DNA of 64,000 nt from the NCBI GenBank assembly GCA_019119555.1, contig DWWU01000012.1, positions 1 through 64,000 on the forward strand. Reading direction: 5' to 3'. Positions within the stretch are counted from its first letter, which is position 1, and each line of letters opens with the position of its first letter. This document shows, one piece after another, positions 25,921 through 34,906 of this stretch. A model generated the notes under the pieces. The model was not told where the DNA came from and made no database searches. It saw nothing but the letters and a program-made list of their open reading frames with translations. This stretch comes from Candidatus Fusicatenibacter intestinigallinarum (GTDB lineage: Bacteria > Bacillota > Clostridia > Lachnospirales > Lachnospiraceae). Both the position numbers and the translations under genes were made by a program.

Positions 25921-25956
25921 AAAACAGCGGTATACTTCGGTATGCCGCTGTTTTTG
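25921..25956 (+). terminator. Orphan terminator, possible end of a small RNA
   Basis: AACAGCGGTATAC-TTCG-GTATGCCGCTGTT followed by TTTGTTTTTG. No gene ends here, because the ATPase gene has its own terminator 130 nt earlier. A TATACT hexamer at 25868 and a small GATAGT/ACTATC hairpin precede it, so a transcript of about 75 nt is possible. Confidence 0.5.
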
Positions 25957-26309
25957 TTTTTGTTTCAGGATTCCGATCCCGCAGCAGTCGTCAAAGGAAC
26001 ATACAGGCACGTCCGCCCGGTTCGCTGCCCGCCAGGATAAAAATCTTCCGTAAGTTCACAAAATTCTTCTAACACTTCCCCTTTAAAATTGTGTATGATA
26101 ATGATATGGTAAATGCCCAGACCTGGCTGAACTGTAACGAAATTATAACATTTCATTTTTTATTGCGGATCGGACGATACAGAGTACAGATGTATGGGTG
26201 CGCGTTCGGCAATTGACCGGAACCATTGGAAACGCAGACAAGCAATCCGGTACGGTTATCTGCGATGCGCTGTACAGCAGGTATCATTCCGCAGGAAAGG
26301 AGAACAGAT
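25957..26309. other. Gene-free stretch before GH3 gene
   Basis: No convincing gene is seen. It contains a half palindromic repeat at 26113-26139 (CAGACCTGGCTGAACTGTAAC), which looks like the right part of a family 2/family 1 composite. I found no clear promoter for the GH3 gene. Confidence 0.4.
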
Positions 26310-28079
26310 ATGGTAAATCTGAAAGCGAATCCTTACTGGCTGTCTGATGAGGATATCCAGTGGGTGGAGGAAACCATCGCCGGCATGAGTGACGAGGAAA
26401 AGGTCGGACAGCTTTTCTTTCAGCTGACGGCTTCCCATGACGAAGCGTATCTGAAAGAACTGATGGAAAAGTATCACCTGGGCGGCTGCCGCTACAACCC
26501 GGCGCCGGGCAAGGCGATTCAGGAACAGAACCGAAAACTTCAGAAATATGCAAAAATACCGGTATTTATTGCCTGCAATACGGAGGCCGGCGGAGACGGC
26601 GCCTGCGCAGACGGAACGAAAATCGGCTCCGGCGTAAAAATCGGCGCTACCGGAAACGAAGATTATGCGTACGCGCTGGGAAAAATGTCCAACGAAGAAG
26701 CGGCGTCCATCGGCTGCAACATGGCTTTCGCACCGGTATGCGATATCGCCTATAACTGGGAAAATACAGAGATCATCACCCGCGCGTTCGGAAATGATCC
26801 CCAGCGGGTCGCGAACATGAGCGCCGCATATCTGAAAGGCGCCCACACGATTCCGGGCTTTGCCTGCGCGGCAAAACACTTCCCGGGCAACGGACAGGAC
26901 TTCCGGGACGCGCATCTTTCCAATAATGTCAACTATTTCGGCTTCAAGGAATGGGACAGGACCTATGGGCTGGTTTACAGAACCCTGATCGACAACGGGC
27001 TGGATGCAATTATGGCAGGTCATATCATGCTGCCGGAATATGCAAGAGCCATCAACCCTGATCTGAAGGACGACGATATGATGCCGGCGACGCTGAGTCC
27101 GGAAATCATGAAAGGCCTGCTCCGCGACCGCCTGGGCTTCAACGGAATGGTAGTCACCGACGCTTCCCATATGGTGGGAATGACCGACCGGATGAAACGC
27201 TCGGAGATGCTTCCCCGCACCATCAATGCCGGATGCGATATGTTCCTGTTCTTCAACGATCCGGAAGAGGATTTCAATACCATGCTGAACGCTTACAGGG
27301 ACGGAACGATCTGTGAGGAGCGGATGACCGAGGCGCTGACAAGAATTCTCGGCCTGAAGGCACATCTCGGATTGCACAGAAAAGCGAAAGAAAATCTGGT
27401 GCCGCAGCCGGAAATCGCAGAACAGACCCTCGGCAGACAGGAATACAAGGATATGCAGAAGGCTATCAGCAACGACTGCATTACTCTGGTAAAATACAAA
27501 GATCCGGACGTCCTTCCTCTGACACCGGAACGGTATAAGAGAATCATGATCGTCCATATCAAGGCTGCGGAAGGCGGCATGTCCTTCCTGATGAAGGCGA
27601 TGGGAATGGGAGGCAAGAAGAATCCGGCGGAACTTCTGAAGGAAAAGCTGTGCGCAAAAGGCTTCGACGCGTTTATCTATGAAAGCCCTCTGGATGTGAT
27701 GAAGAAAAAAATCGAGGCGGGTGAGAAACCGGATATCAATATTTATTTCGCCGGAAAGAACGCAATCGCTGAGTTTGTAAAGGATATGGATCTTGTGATC
27801 ACGCTGTGCGACGTTTCCAGCGGAAGACCGAGCTTCGGCATGTCCAAGGGCGGCGGTGAGATTCCGTGGTATGTGTTTGAACTTCCGGTTGTTGTCATCG
27901 GCTGCGGTCAGCCGACCATGCTGGCGGATATTCCGCAGGCGCGCACCTATATCAATACCTACGACGCCGAGAACTCGACTTTCGACGCGCTGGTAGAAAA
28001 GCTGACGGCAGGACCCGAAGCGTTTACCGCCAAGGATCCGATCGACAGCTTCTGCGGTCTGTTTGACACGAGAATCTAA
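26310..28079 (+). CDS. GH3 beta-N-acetylhexosaminidase-like enzyme
   Basis: This 589-residue GH3 glycosidase has no signal peptide. It carries the loop KHFPGNGQDFRDAH at residues 189-202, including the Asp200-His202 dyad of the NagZ-type branch (acid/base in N-acetylglucosaminidases or phosphorylases). The nucleophile is Asp284 in VVTDASHMVGM. A C-terminal GH3-type alpha/beta domain follows. The ATG at 26310, after AAAGGAG, is preferred to earlier in-frame starts. It probably acts on imported GlcNAc-containing fragments such as recycled cell wall. The exact donor preference is not readable from sequence. Confidence 0.82.
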   Translation: MVNLKANPYWLSDEDIQWVEETIAGMSDEEKVGQLFFQLTASHDEAYLKELMEKYHLGGCRYNPAPGKAIQEQNRKLQKYAKIPVFIACNTEAGGDGACADGTKIGSGVKIGATGNEDYAYALGKMSNEEAASIGCNMAFAPVCDIAYNWENTEIITRAFGNDPQRVANMSAAYLKGAHTIPGFACAAKHFPGNGQDFRDAHLSNNVNYFGFKEWDRTYGLVYRTLIDNGLDAIMAGHIMLPEYARAINPDLKDDDMMPATLSPEIMKGLLRDRLGFNGMVVTDASHMVGMTDRMKRSEMLPRTINAGCDMFLFFNDPEEDFNTMLNAYRDGTICEERMTEALTRILGLKAHLGLHRKAKENLVPQPEIAEQTLGRQEYKDMQKAISNDCITLVKYKDPDVLPLTPERYKRIMIVHIKAAEGGMSFLMKAMGMGGKKNPAELLKEKLCAKGFDAFIYESPLDVMKKKIEAGEKPDINIYFAGKNAIAEFVKDMDLVITLCDVSSGRPSFGMSKGGGEIPWYVFELPVVVIGCGQPTMLADIPQARTYINTYDAENSTFDALVEKLTAGPEAFTAKDPIDSFCGLFDTRI

Positions 28080-28116
28080 GTATCACGTCGTTCCGTTTGC
28101 CCGCAGGCTCTGCGTT

Positions 28117-28163
28117 TTCATACGGTCTGTGCAGTGAATGTACAGACCTGGCTGAACGCTAAC
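28117..28163. repeat. Composite repeat: family 2 hairpin plus half family 1
   Basis: GGTCTGTGCA-GTGAA-TGTACAGACC (28124-28148) followed directly by TGGCTGAACGCTAAC, the right half of the family 1 palindrome. The preceding TTCATAC is shared with the copy at 37265. Confidence 0.7.
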
Positions 28164-28167
28164 AATT

Positions 28168-28221
28168 ACGGGGCGTTTTCAGAACCGTTTTTTTCAGTAA
28201 ACAATTCCGAAAACGCCCCGT
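28168..28221. terminator. Hairpin between convergent genes
   Basis: ACGGGGCGTTTTC pairs perfectly with GAAAACGCCCCGT across a 28-nt loop. It lies between the convergent GH3 and methyltransferase genes. There is no T-run on either side, so termination is plausible but not certain. Confidence 0.5.
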
Positions 28222-28245
28222 CCGGGAAACAATTTTCTATTTCTC

Positions 28246-29124
28246 TTATTTTCCCAGCATTTCTGCCAGAAGCCGGATATACTCCGGGGTAGTTCCGCAG
28301 CAGCCGCCAATCACGCCGGCGCCTGCGTCCACAAGTACTTTCATATGCCTCGCAAAGTCCTGTGCATTCATACTGTAGACGGCTTCCCCTTCCGGCGTGA
28401 TGACCGGAAGTCCGGCGTTAGGCTTCGCGATCACCGGTACTCTCGCCACTTTCGCCATACTGCGGACCACCGCCTCCAGCTGATCCGGTCCCACAGAACA
28501 GTTTAACCCGACCGCAGCCGCTCCCATTTCCTGAAGCGTCTCCACAGCTTCCACCGCATTTCCTCCGAACAGAGCAGAACCGTCCGCCTCCAGAGTCAGG
28601 CTGCACATGACAGGAAGATCACAGACGGACGCCGCCGCGTCAAGCACGACGCACGTTTCATCCACACTCAGCATCGTCTCCGCCACCAGAAGATCTGCCC
28701 CCGCATTTGCAAGCGCAGCAATCTGCTCTGCATAAGCGTCATAAAGCTCTCCATAGGTCAGTTCCCCTTTTGGCTCCATCATTTTCCCTGTGGTCGTAAT
28801 ATCTCCCGCAATCCATCCGGAACCGGTTCCCACTGCCTGCTTAGACAGTGCAACCAGACGTGTATTCAGTTCTTCCACACGGTCTTCGTAACCGAAATTT
28901 CCCAGACTGATCCGATTCGCCGCAAAAGTCGGGGCATAGACGATCTGACTCCCCGCCGCAAGATATTCCTTCTGCAGTCCGATCAAAATCTCCGCATGTT
29001 CCAAAGTCCATACTTCGGTGCTGATTCCTTTTGGCATTCCCGCTTTTGTCAGATTGGAACCAGTCGCGCCGTCCAGCAGGATCACTCCTTCGCCGGCCAG
29101 CTGTGCAAATGCTTCTTTTGTCAT
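28246..29124 (-). CDS. Homocysteine S-methyltransferase family protein
   Basis: This 292-residue Pfam S-methyl_trans domain corresponds to the N-terminal module of MetH. Zinc-ligand cysteines are in GLNCSVG (about residue 205) and in the C-terminal GGCCGT. The opening LLDGATGSNL is typical. It would transfer a methyl group to homocysteine, either alone from S-methylmethionine or with separate folate and cobalamin subunits encoded elsewhere. ATG 29124 follows GGAGGAGACAAA. Confidence 0.85.
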   Translation of the reverse strand: MTKEAFAQLAGEGVILLDGATGSNLTKAGMPKGISTEVWTLEHAEILIGLQKEYLAAGSQIVYAPTFAANRISLGNFGYEDRVEELNTRLVALSKQAVGTGSGWIAGDITTTGKMMEPKGELTYGELYDAYAEQIAALANAGADLLVAETMLSVDETCVVLDAAASVCDLPVMCSLTLEADGSALFGGNAVEAVETLQEMGAAAVGLNCSVGPDQLEAVVRSMAKVARVPVIAKPNAGLPVITPEGEAVYSMNAQDFARHMKVLVDAGAGVIGGCCGTTPEYIRLLAEMLGK

Positions 29125-29152
29125 TTTGTCTCCTCCAGTTGCCATTCCGTCA

Positions 29153-29219
29153 GGTCTGTGCATCCACTGCACAGACCGTATGAGAACATAGGTTACAGTT
29201 CAGCCAGCGGAACTGTCGG
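29153..29219. repeat. Composite repeat: family 2 hairpin and family 1 copy
   Basis: GGTCTGTGCA-TCCAC-TGCACAGACC (29153-29177, perfect 10-bp arms) then GTATGAGAACATAG and a family 1 copy (GTTACAGTTCAGC...GGAACTGTC) at about 29192-29219. The family 1 part encodes the last residues and stop codon of the foldase gene. Confidence 0.7.
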
Positions 29220-30510
29220 TATTGGCTGTGCTGTCCGTTTCCGCTGCGCTGTCCGTATTGGCTGCGCTGTCTGTCTCCGCCATGCTGTCGGTACTTGTGG
29301 AGCTGTCCGCAGAGTCCACAGTCATCGTATACAAATCGTAGTCGGTAACTTCCAGTCTGTTCCATGCCCTCTTTACAGAGATATCACTTTCCTCAATCCA
29401 TCCGTCCAGCAGATCACTGTACGCTTCGCTCTGCCGTTCCTGAACAATCGTTTCTTTCTGGCTGTCCGTCGCATCGCGGTCAAGCACACTGTCCATACGC
29501 ACAACGTAATACGCATCCTCGCCTTCGATGACCTCCCCGTAAACCTCGCCGTCGCTCAGGGTCTCCGCCGCTTCTTTCAGCGCGTCATCCAGGTCCTCAT
29601 CATCTGCTCCGAAAGTTGTCTGTGAAGACGTCAGATAGACAACGTCGGAGTCTTCCTCCGTATCCGTGGAAGAGGAATCCCCGGAAGTATCCGCCGTGCT
29701 GCTGTCCTCCTGTGCTGCGGCTTCCTCCGCTCTTCTCTCTTCGTTCAACTGATCATTGATCTCTGTTCTCAGATCGGCAAAAGTCACAGACGCCGGATCC
29801 TCGGACGCATTCAGGGCGTCCAGAAATCTCTGGGCGATGTCTTTTTTCTCGGCCTTCTCCTCATCGGTCAGCTCGATGGTATCCCCGTTTTCATCGGTTT
29901 CTGTTCCTTCCGTGGATACGCGCACATAACTGATTTTTGACTGCTGGGCTTCCTCATCGCTGACTTCCGTATCCACATCCGCAATCATCGGATCGTGCAT
30001 TTTCAGCTGAATCGCATAGACTTCGATGACATCCTGGATATCCTCCTGAGTAATTCCCAGTTTGGTCAGGGTTTCCGCATCGTTGCTCTCCATGAATGAT
30101 GCCGCCGCTTCCTGCGCGCCGGCGATCTCTTCCTCTGTCAGAGCAACCTCATACTCCGATGCATGCTGTCTCATCAGAAACGCCTGCTCAATGGACGTCA
30201 GCGCATCTGCCTTCAGATTCTCGCCCACCGTAGGGCTGTCTTCGTCGCTTGTGTCGGAAAGGGCGTCAAAAGACAGGGAATACTCCTGCCCGAACATGGA
30301 ACTCATGGTCTGATAATAATTGACCATCGTCGCCTGCTGATAGCGCAGCATAAAGTTTGCCTTTCCAAGATTTATTTCTTCGTCATTGATCACCAGAGCT
30401 GTCTGGGTTCCGTCTACCACCGTGCTGTCCCCTCCGCATCCGGAAAGTCCGGTCACAGCTATCGCGGCGGTAAGAAGACTGCAGACAACTTTTGCACTTG
30501 TTCTTTTCAT
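29200..30510 (-). CDS. PrsA/SurA-like foldase lipoprotein
   Basis: This 436-residue secreted lipoprotein has a signal peptide, lipobox LSGC (Cys25), a SurA_N-like helical domain and a parvulin-like region broken by an acidic Ser/Asp-rich insert (about residues 265-295). It probably assists folding of exported proteins. The tail is a low-complexity run of TDSAAETDSTANTDS units, and its last residues (DSSAG) are encoded by an intergenic palindromic repeat. The parvulin domain is weakly conserved, so catalytic activity is uncertain. Confidence 0.75.
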   Translation of the reverse strand: MKRTSAKVVCSLLTAAIAVTGLSGCGGDSTVVDGTQTALVINDEEINLGKANFMLRYQQATMVNYYQTMSSMFGQEYSLSFDALSDTSDEDSPTVGENLKADALTSIEQAFLMRQHASEYEVALTEEEIAGAQEAAASFMESNDAETLTKLGITQEDIQDVIEVYAIQLKMHDPMIADVDTEVSDEEAQQSKISYVRVSTEGTETDENGDTIELTDEEKAEKKDIAQRFLDALNASEDPASVTFADLRTEINDQLNEERRAEEAAAQEDSSTADTSGDSSSTDTEEDSDVVYLTSSQTTFGADDEDLDDALKEAAETLSDGEVYGEVIEGEDAYYVVRMDSVLDRDATDSQKETIVQERQSEAYSDLLDGWIEESDISVKRAWNRLEVTDYDLYTMTVDSADSSTSTDSMAETDSAANTDSAAETDSTANTDSSAG

Positions 30511-30587
30511 TTTGTTTCTTTACCTCCGGTACCGCTTTTCTGCGGTGTTTTTTCGTTTTTTCATGTTCCTGGCATGATATCGAACCA

Positions 30588-30616
30588 ATTATACCTTTTT
30601 TTTTCTGGGAGGGCAA
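30588..30616 (-). promoter_or_regulatory. Promoter of foldase gene
   Basis: TTGCCC (30616-30611) and TATAAT (30593-30588) with a 17-nt spacer that includes nine A residues. The leader carries an ACCGC/GCGGT hairpin just before the ribosome binding site. Confidence 0.65.
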
Positions 30617-30647
30617 CTTTTTTCACAAAATCTTCAATTTATTTGAC

Positions 30648-30694
30648 GAAACCGGGCGCCCCGGCTGTGTGCGTACGGCGGGGCGCCCGGTTTC
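30648..30694. terminator. GC-rich hairpin after mfd
   Basis: GAAACCGGGCGCCCCG pairs perfectly (16 bp) with CGGGGCGCCCGGTTTC around 15 nt. It lies 22 nt after the mfd stop. The T-tract on the minus strand is short (GGTTTCGTC). The base composition of this end is higher in GC than the surroundings. Confidence 0.6.
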
Positions 30695-30715
30695 TGGTAG
30701 TGGCGGCGTAGGGGC

Positions 30716-33700
30716 TCAGGTTTTGTCGTTGTCGGGCTGGGCGGCGAGGGCGCGGAGGGATTCGGCGACTTGTTTTGTGCGTTCCAGGTAGCTGATTTTT
30801 TCTTTTGCGTTCTTCTTTTTCGGGCGGTAGAGGAAGATGGCGGGGCGGTCGGGCCTGAAGGTGAGTTCTCCGGGGTAGGCGTCGAGGACGCCGGGAATGC
30901 CGGCCACGTCGATGCGGGCGCGGTCGTGCATGGTGATCCGGATGGTATCCTCCTGCTGCTTGATCTCGGTGATCCAGGCTTTGTGTGCGGTGGCTTTGAG
31001 GCTGGCCACTGCAAGGAGATTCTGCACGGTTTTCGGCGGCTCTCCGAAGCGGTCCATCAGCTCCTCCAGCATGTCTTCATATTCTTCATCGTTTTCGATA
31101 GCGGCAATTCGTTTATAGGTGTCAAACTTCAGGGATTCGTTGCTGATATAGCTGTCGGGAAGATAGGCGTCAATGCTCATATCTATGGTGGTCTCATAAT
31201 CCTCGGCCACTTCGATGCCTTTGGCTTCCTGCACAGCCTCGCTGAGCATTTTGCAGTAAAGGTCATACCCTACGGATTCCATGTGTCCGGACTGTTCCGC
31301 CCCCAGCAGATTTCCTGCTCCGCGGATCTCCAGGTCGCGCATTGCTATTTTGAAGCCGCTGCCCAGTTCCGTGAATTCACGGATTGCATGAAGCCGCTTT
31401 TCTGCCACTTCCCGCAGCATTTTGTTTCTCCGGTACATAAGAAATGCGTAGGACGTCCGGTTAGAACGTCCCACACGCCCTCTCAGCTGGTACAGCTGAG
31501 ACAGGCCCATCTGGTCCGCGTCGTGGATAATCATTGTGTTCACATTGGAGATATCCATACCGGTCTCAATGATCGTCGTGGATACCAGAACGTCAATCTC
31601 CCCGTTGATGAATCCGTACATGATCTTTTCCAGCTCCCGCTCTTTCATCTGTCCGTGGGCAAAAGCCACATTGGCCTCCGGCACCAGCTTTGCGATCATG
31701 TTGGTCATCTCCGCAATGGTCTGCACCCGGTTGTAGACATAGTAGACCTGTCCGCCGCGGGCAAGTTCCCGGTTGATGGCTTCCCGGACCATCTCTTCAT
31801 TGTATTCGCACACAAACGTCTGAATCGGGATTCTTTCTCCGGGCGCCTCCTCGAGAATACTCATATCGCGGATTCCGATCAGACTCATATGCATCGTCCT
31901 TGGAATCGGGGTAGCGGTGAGGGTAAGCACGTCTACCGTCTCTTTCATCTGCTTGATTTTTTCTTTGTGCGTCACGCCGAAACGTTGTTCCTCGTCGATA
32001 ATCAGCAGTCCCAGGTCCTTGAACGCCACATCCTTGGACAGGACGCGGTGGGTGCCGATCACAATGTCCACCAGCCCCTTTTTCAGATCCGTCAGGGTCT
32101 TTTTCTGCTGGGCAGCGGTCCGGAATCTGCACAGCAGATCCACACGCACCGGAAAATCTTTCATCCGCTCCACGAAGGTGTTGTAATGCTGCTGGGCAAG
32201 GATTGTCGTGGGCACCAGATAAACCACCTGCTTATTCTCCTGCACCGCCTTGAACGCCGCGCGGATCGCCACCTCGGTCTTGCCGAATCCCACGTCGCCG
32301 CAGATCAGACGGTCCATGATTTTGTGACTCTCCATGTCCTTTTTTGTCGCCTCGATGGCTTCCAGCTGGTCTTCCGTCTCCTCGAACGGAAACATCTCCT
32401 CAAACTCCTTCTGCCAGACCGTATCCGGTCCGTACTGGTAACCGTCGGTCGCCTGCCGCGCCGCATACAGCTTCACCAGATCCCTGGCAATATTTTTCAC
32501 CGCGCCCCGCACTCTGGTCTTTGTCCTGGTCCACTCCTGTCCGCCCAGGCGGTTCAGCTTCGGAAGCTTTGCAGCGTCTGACGACGCATATTTCTGAAGC
32601 ACATCCAGCTGCGTCGCCAGCACATACAGATTGCTTCCGCCGGCATATTCAATTTTGACGTAATCCTTCATCACATGGTCTACTTCAATTTTCTCAATGC
32701 CCCGGTAGATTCCCAGGCCGTGGTTCTCGTGTACCACGTAATCCCCCACGGAGAGCTCCGAAAAATTCTGAATCTTCTGGCCGGAATACTGGGACTTTTT
32801 CCGCGTCTTTTTCCGTTCTTTTCCGAAAATGTCCGACTCTGTGATCAGAACAAATTTCTGCATCGGGTATTCAAATCCCCGGCGGACATTTCCATGAATC
32901 AGCATGATCTCGCCGGGTCTCAGGATCCGGTCCGGATCTTCGCTGTAAAATGCCGGCAGTTCTTCGTCCTGCAGATCCTGGGCCATCCGCTGTGCCCTGG
33001 TCCGGGACGGACATACAAGGATCATCTGATACCCTGCATGCTTCCAGGATTTCAGATCCTTGACCAGAACCGGAAACTGATTGTTGTACGGATTTACGGA
33101 TTTTACTGTGGCCGAATATTCCCCTGTAATCTTCCAGTCGTTTTTCCGCAGATCCATCAGGCTCATCCCCACACAGTTTCTGCGGTTCAGTCTCGCGCAC
33201 AGCGTGCCGGTATCGTCGATCCTGTCCGCCTGTCCGGGCAGCAGATAGCCCTTCTCCAGCCGATGGGACATACTTTCCCGGAACTCTGCGGTCAGCAGAT
33301 CGGCACACTCCAGAATCCGGTTAGGCTCATCGAGAAAGATCCTGGTATCCCCCGGAAAATAGTCGAGAAACGACACGGTATCCGGGTAAAAGTAGGTCAG
33401 ATACTGCTCCGCGCCTGTAAAATCCAGCCCGCTGTCCAGAAGAGAACAGATATCCTTTGCGTTCTGCGCTACTCTGGCCCCCTCCTCGGTGAGCATCTGC
33501 TCCCGGAAATACTTCTTCTGGCGCTCGGCCTCTTTCCCGATTGCCTTCTTTCCCCGTTCCATCGCCTTTTCGGTGAGAAGCATCTCCGTCGCAGGATAAA
33601 GCGTCACTTCTTCCAGATTCTCTATGGACCGCTGGCTCTCCACATCGAAACTACGGATGGAATCGATTTCATCCCCCCACAATTCGATACGCCACGGATT

Positions 33701-34258
33701 CTCCTCTGTCAGCGGAAAGATGTCGAGGATACCGCCGCGGATGGAAAACTGGCCGCAGCTTTCCACCTGCGCTTCTCTCTCATAGCCCAGGCGTACCAGC
33801 TCCCTTTTCATTTTTTCCAGATCCAGTTCGCTGTCATTTCTCAGATGAATACAGTGATCCAGAAATGTCTCCAGCGGAAGAAGCTTATCCATACAGCCGC
33901 CGACGCTGGTTACTACGGTAAGACGCTTTCTCTCCAGGATGGCCTGAATCACGCGGATTCTCTCTCTGGTCAGAAGATTTCCGCTGATATCCGCCTGATA
34001 GAAAATCAGATCTTTGGCAGGATAATACAGAACCTCCGGATCATACAGGCGAAAATCCTCGTACAGTTCTCTTGCCTTCCGTTCATTCTCCGCAATCAAC
34101 AGACGAAACGGCACATCCTGGGAAAGTCCCGCCGCAAGATGTGCTTTCTGCGAATCCAGGGCTCCGGTCACAGACACGATTCCCCGATTGGTTTTCAGCT
34201 GACGGATCAGGTCATCAAAGCGGCCGATCCGCTCCAACGGTTCCAACAACGCCTTCAT
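30716..34258 (-). CDS. mfd: Transcription-repair coupling factor Mfd
   Basis: This 1180-residue full-length Mfd displaces stalled RNA polymerase and recruits UvrA. Order: UvrB-like N-terminal modules, polymerase-interaction domain (NYVVHENHG-type motif, here GDYVVHENHGLGIYRG, about residues 505-520), SF2 translocase with GDVGFGKTEVA and DEEQRFGV, GRVGRSNR, and the C-terminal TRCF domain. It follows pth by 5 nt. The final about 30 codons are unusually GC-rich. Confidence 0.96.
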   Translation of the reverse strand: MKALLEPLERIGRFDDLIRQLKTNRGIVSVTGALDSQKAHLAAGLSQDVPFRLLIAENERKARELYEDFRLYDPEVLYYPAKDLIFYQADISGNLLTRERIRVIQAILERKRLTVVTSVGGCMDKLLPLETFLDHCIHLRNDSELDLEKMKRELVRLGYEREAQVESCGQFSIRGGILDIFPLTEENPWRIELWGDEIDSIRSFDVESQRSIENLEEVTLYPATEMLLTEKAMERGKKAIGKEAERQKKYFREQMLTEEGARVAQNAKDICSLLDSGLDFTGAEQYLTYFYPDTVSFLDYFPGDTRIFLDEPNRILECADLLTAEFRESMSHRLEKGYLLPGQADRIDDTGTLCARLNRRNCVGMSLMDLRKNDWKITGEYSATVKSVNPYNNQFPVLVKDLKSWKHAGYQMILVCPSRTRAQRMAQDLQDEELPAFYSEDPDRILRPGEIMLIHGNVRRGFEYPMQKFVLITESDIFGKERKKTRKKSQYSGQKIQNFSELSVGDYVVHENHGLGIYRGIEKIEVDHVMKDYVKIEYAGGSNLYVLATQLDVLQKYASSDAAKLPKLNRLGGQEWTRTKTRVRGAVKNIARDLVKLYAARQATDGYQYGPDTVWQKEFEEMFPFEETEDQLEAIEATKKDMESHKIMDRLICGDVGFGKTEVAIRAAFKAVQENKQVVYLVPTTILAQQHYNTFVERMKDFPVRVDLLCRFRTAAQQKKTLTDLKKGLVDIVIGTHRVLSKDVAFKDLGLLIIDEEQRFGVTHKEKIKQMKETVDVLTLTATPIPRTMHMSLIGIRDMSILEEAPGERIPIQTFVCEYNEEMVREAINRELARGGQVYYVYNRVQTIAEMTNMIAKLVPEANVAFAHGQMKERELEKIMYGFINGEIDVLVSTTIIETGMDISNVNTMIIHDADQMGLSQLYQLRGRVGRSNRTSYAFLMYRRNKMLREVAEKRLHAIREFTELGSGFKIAMRDLEIRGAGNLLGAEQSGHMESVGYDLYCKMLSEAVQEAKGIEVAEDYETTIDMSIDAYLPDSYISNESLKFDTYKRIAAIENDEEYEDMLEELMDRFGEPPKTVQNLLAVASLKATAHKAWITEIKQQEDTIRITMHDRARIDVAGIPGVLDAYPGELTFRPDRPAIFLYRPKKKNAKEKISYLERTKQVAESLRALAAQPDNDKT

Positions 34259-34263
34259 CAGAA

Positions 34264-34839
34264 TTACCTTTCTACCTTCCGGTTATATTCGTTCATCGCC
34301 GCATCCGTCTCATCGCTGAGCATCAGTTCCAGCGCCTTTGCCGCATGGGAGATGGCTTCATCCACTTTCGCCCGCTCCTCTCTGGAAAACGGGCTGAGCA
34401 CATAGTCTGCAAGATCCCATTCCTTCGGCTTTTCTCCGACACCGATTTTGATTCTCTGGAATCTGTCCGTGCCAAGGTTTGCAATGATGTTCTTGATTCC
34501 GTTATGCCCTCCGGCACTTCCCTTCTTGCGGATGCGGATCTGCCCCGGTTCCAGACTGATATCGTCATAGACGACGATCAGCTCCTGCTCCGGATCGATC
34601 TTATAATAGTTTACCAGCTCCCGCACCGACTCTCCGCTCAGGTTCATGTATGTCATCGGTTTTGCCAGAATTACCTTATGGCCCGCGATCATCCCTTTTC
34701 CATACATTGCCTTATGGCCGAGCCCGGAAGACGGGATATTGTACTCGTCCACAAGATAGTCAATGGCGTCAAATCCCACATTGTGCTTTGTTCCCTCATA
34801 TTTTCTTGTGGGATTTCCCAATCCTACTATAATATACAT
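34264..34839 (-). CDS. pth: Peptidyl-tRNA hydrolase
   Basis: This 191-residue enzyme releases tRNA from stalled peptidyl-tRNA. Signature MYIIVGLGNPTRKYEGTKHN at the N-terminus with the catalytic His at position 20, GKGMIAGHKVILAKPMTYMN and GSAGGHNGIKNI are all present. The ATG at 34839 follows GGAGGAAAAG. It forms the usual pth-mfd pair. Confidence 0.95.
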   Translation of the reverse strand: MYIIVGLGNPTRKYEGTKHNVGFDAIDYLVDEYNIPSSGLGHKAMYGKGMIAGHKVILAKPMTYMNLSGESVRELVNYYKIDPEQELIVVYDDISLEPGQIRIRKKGSAGGHNGIKNIIANLGTDRFQRIKIGVGEKPKEWDLADYVLSPFSREERAKVDEAISHAAKALELMLSDETDAAMNEYNRKVER

Positions 34840-34864
34840 CTTTTCCTCCAGAAATATGTTGGCA

Positions 34865-34899
34865 GAAAAAGCCGCCGCAAAAAAAGCTTTGCGGCGGCT
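34865..34899 (-). terminator. Terminator between GTPase gene and pth-mfd
   Basis: On the minus strand GCCGCCGCAAA and TTTGCGGCGGC form an 11-bp stem followed by TTTTTC. It ends the COG0523 gene and makes pth-mfd a separate transcription unit. Confidence 0.8.
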
Positions 34900-34906
34900 C
34901 TCACAA

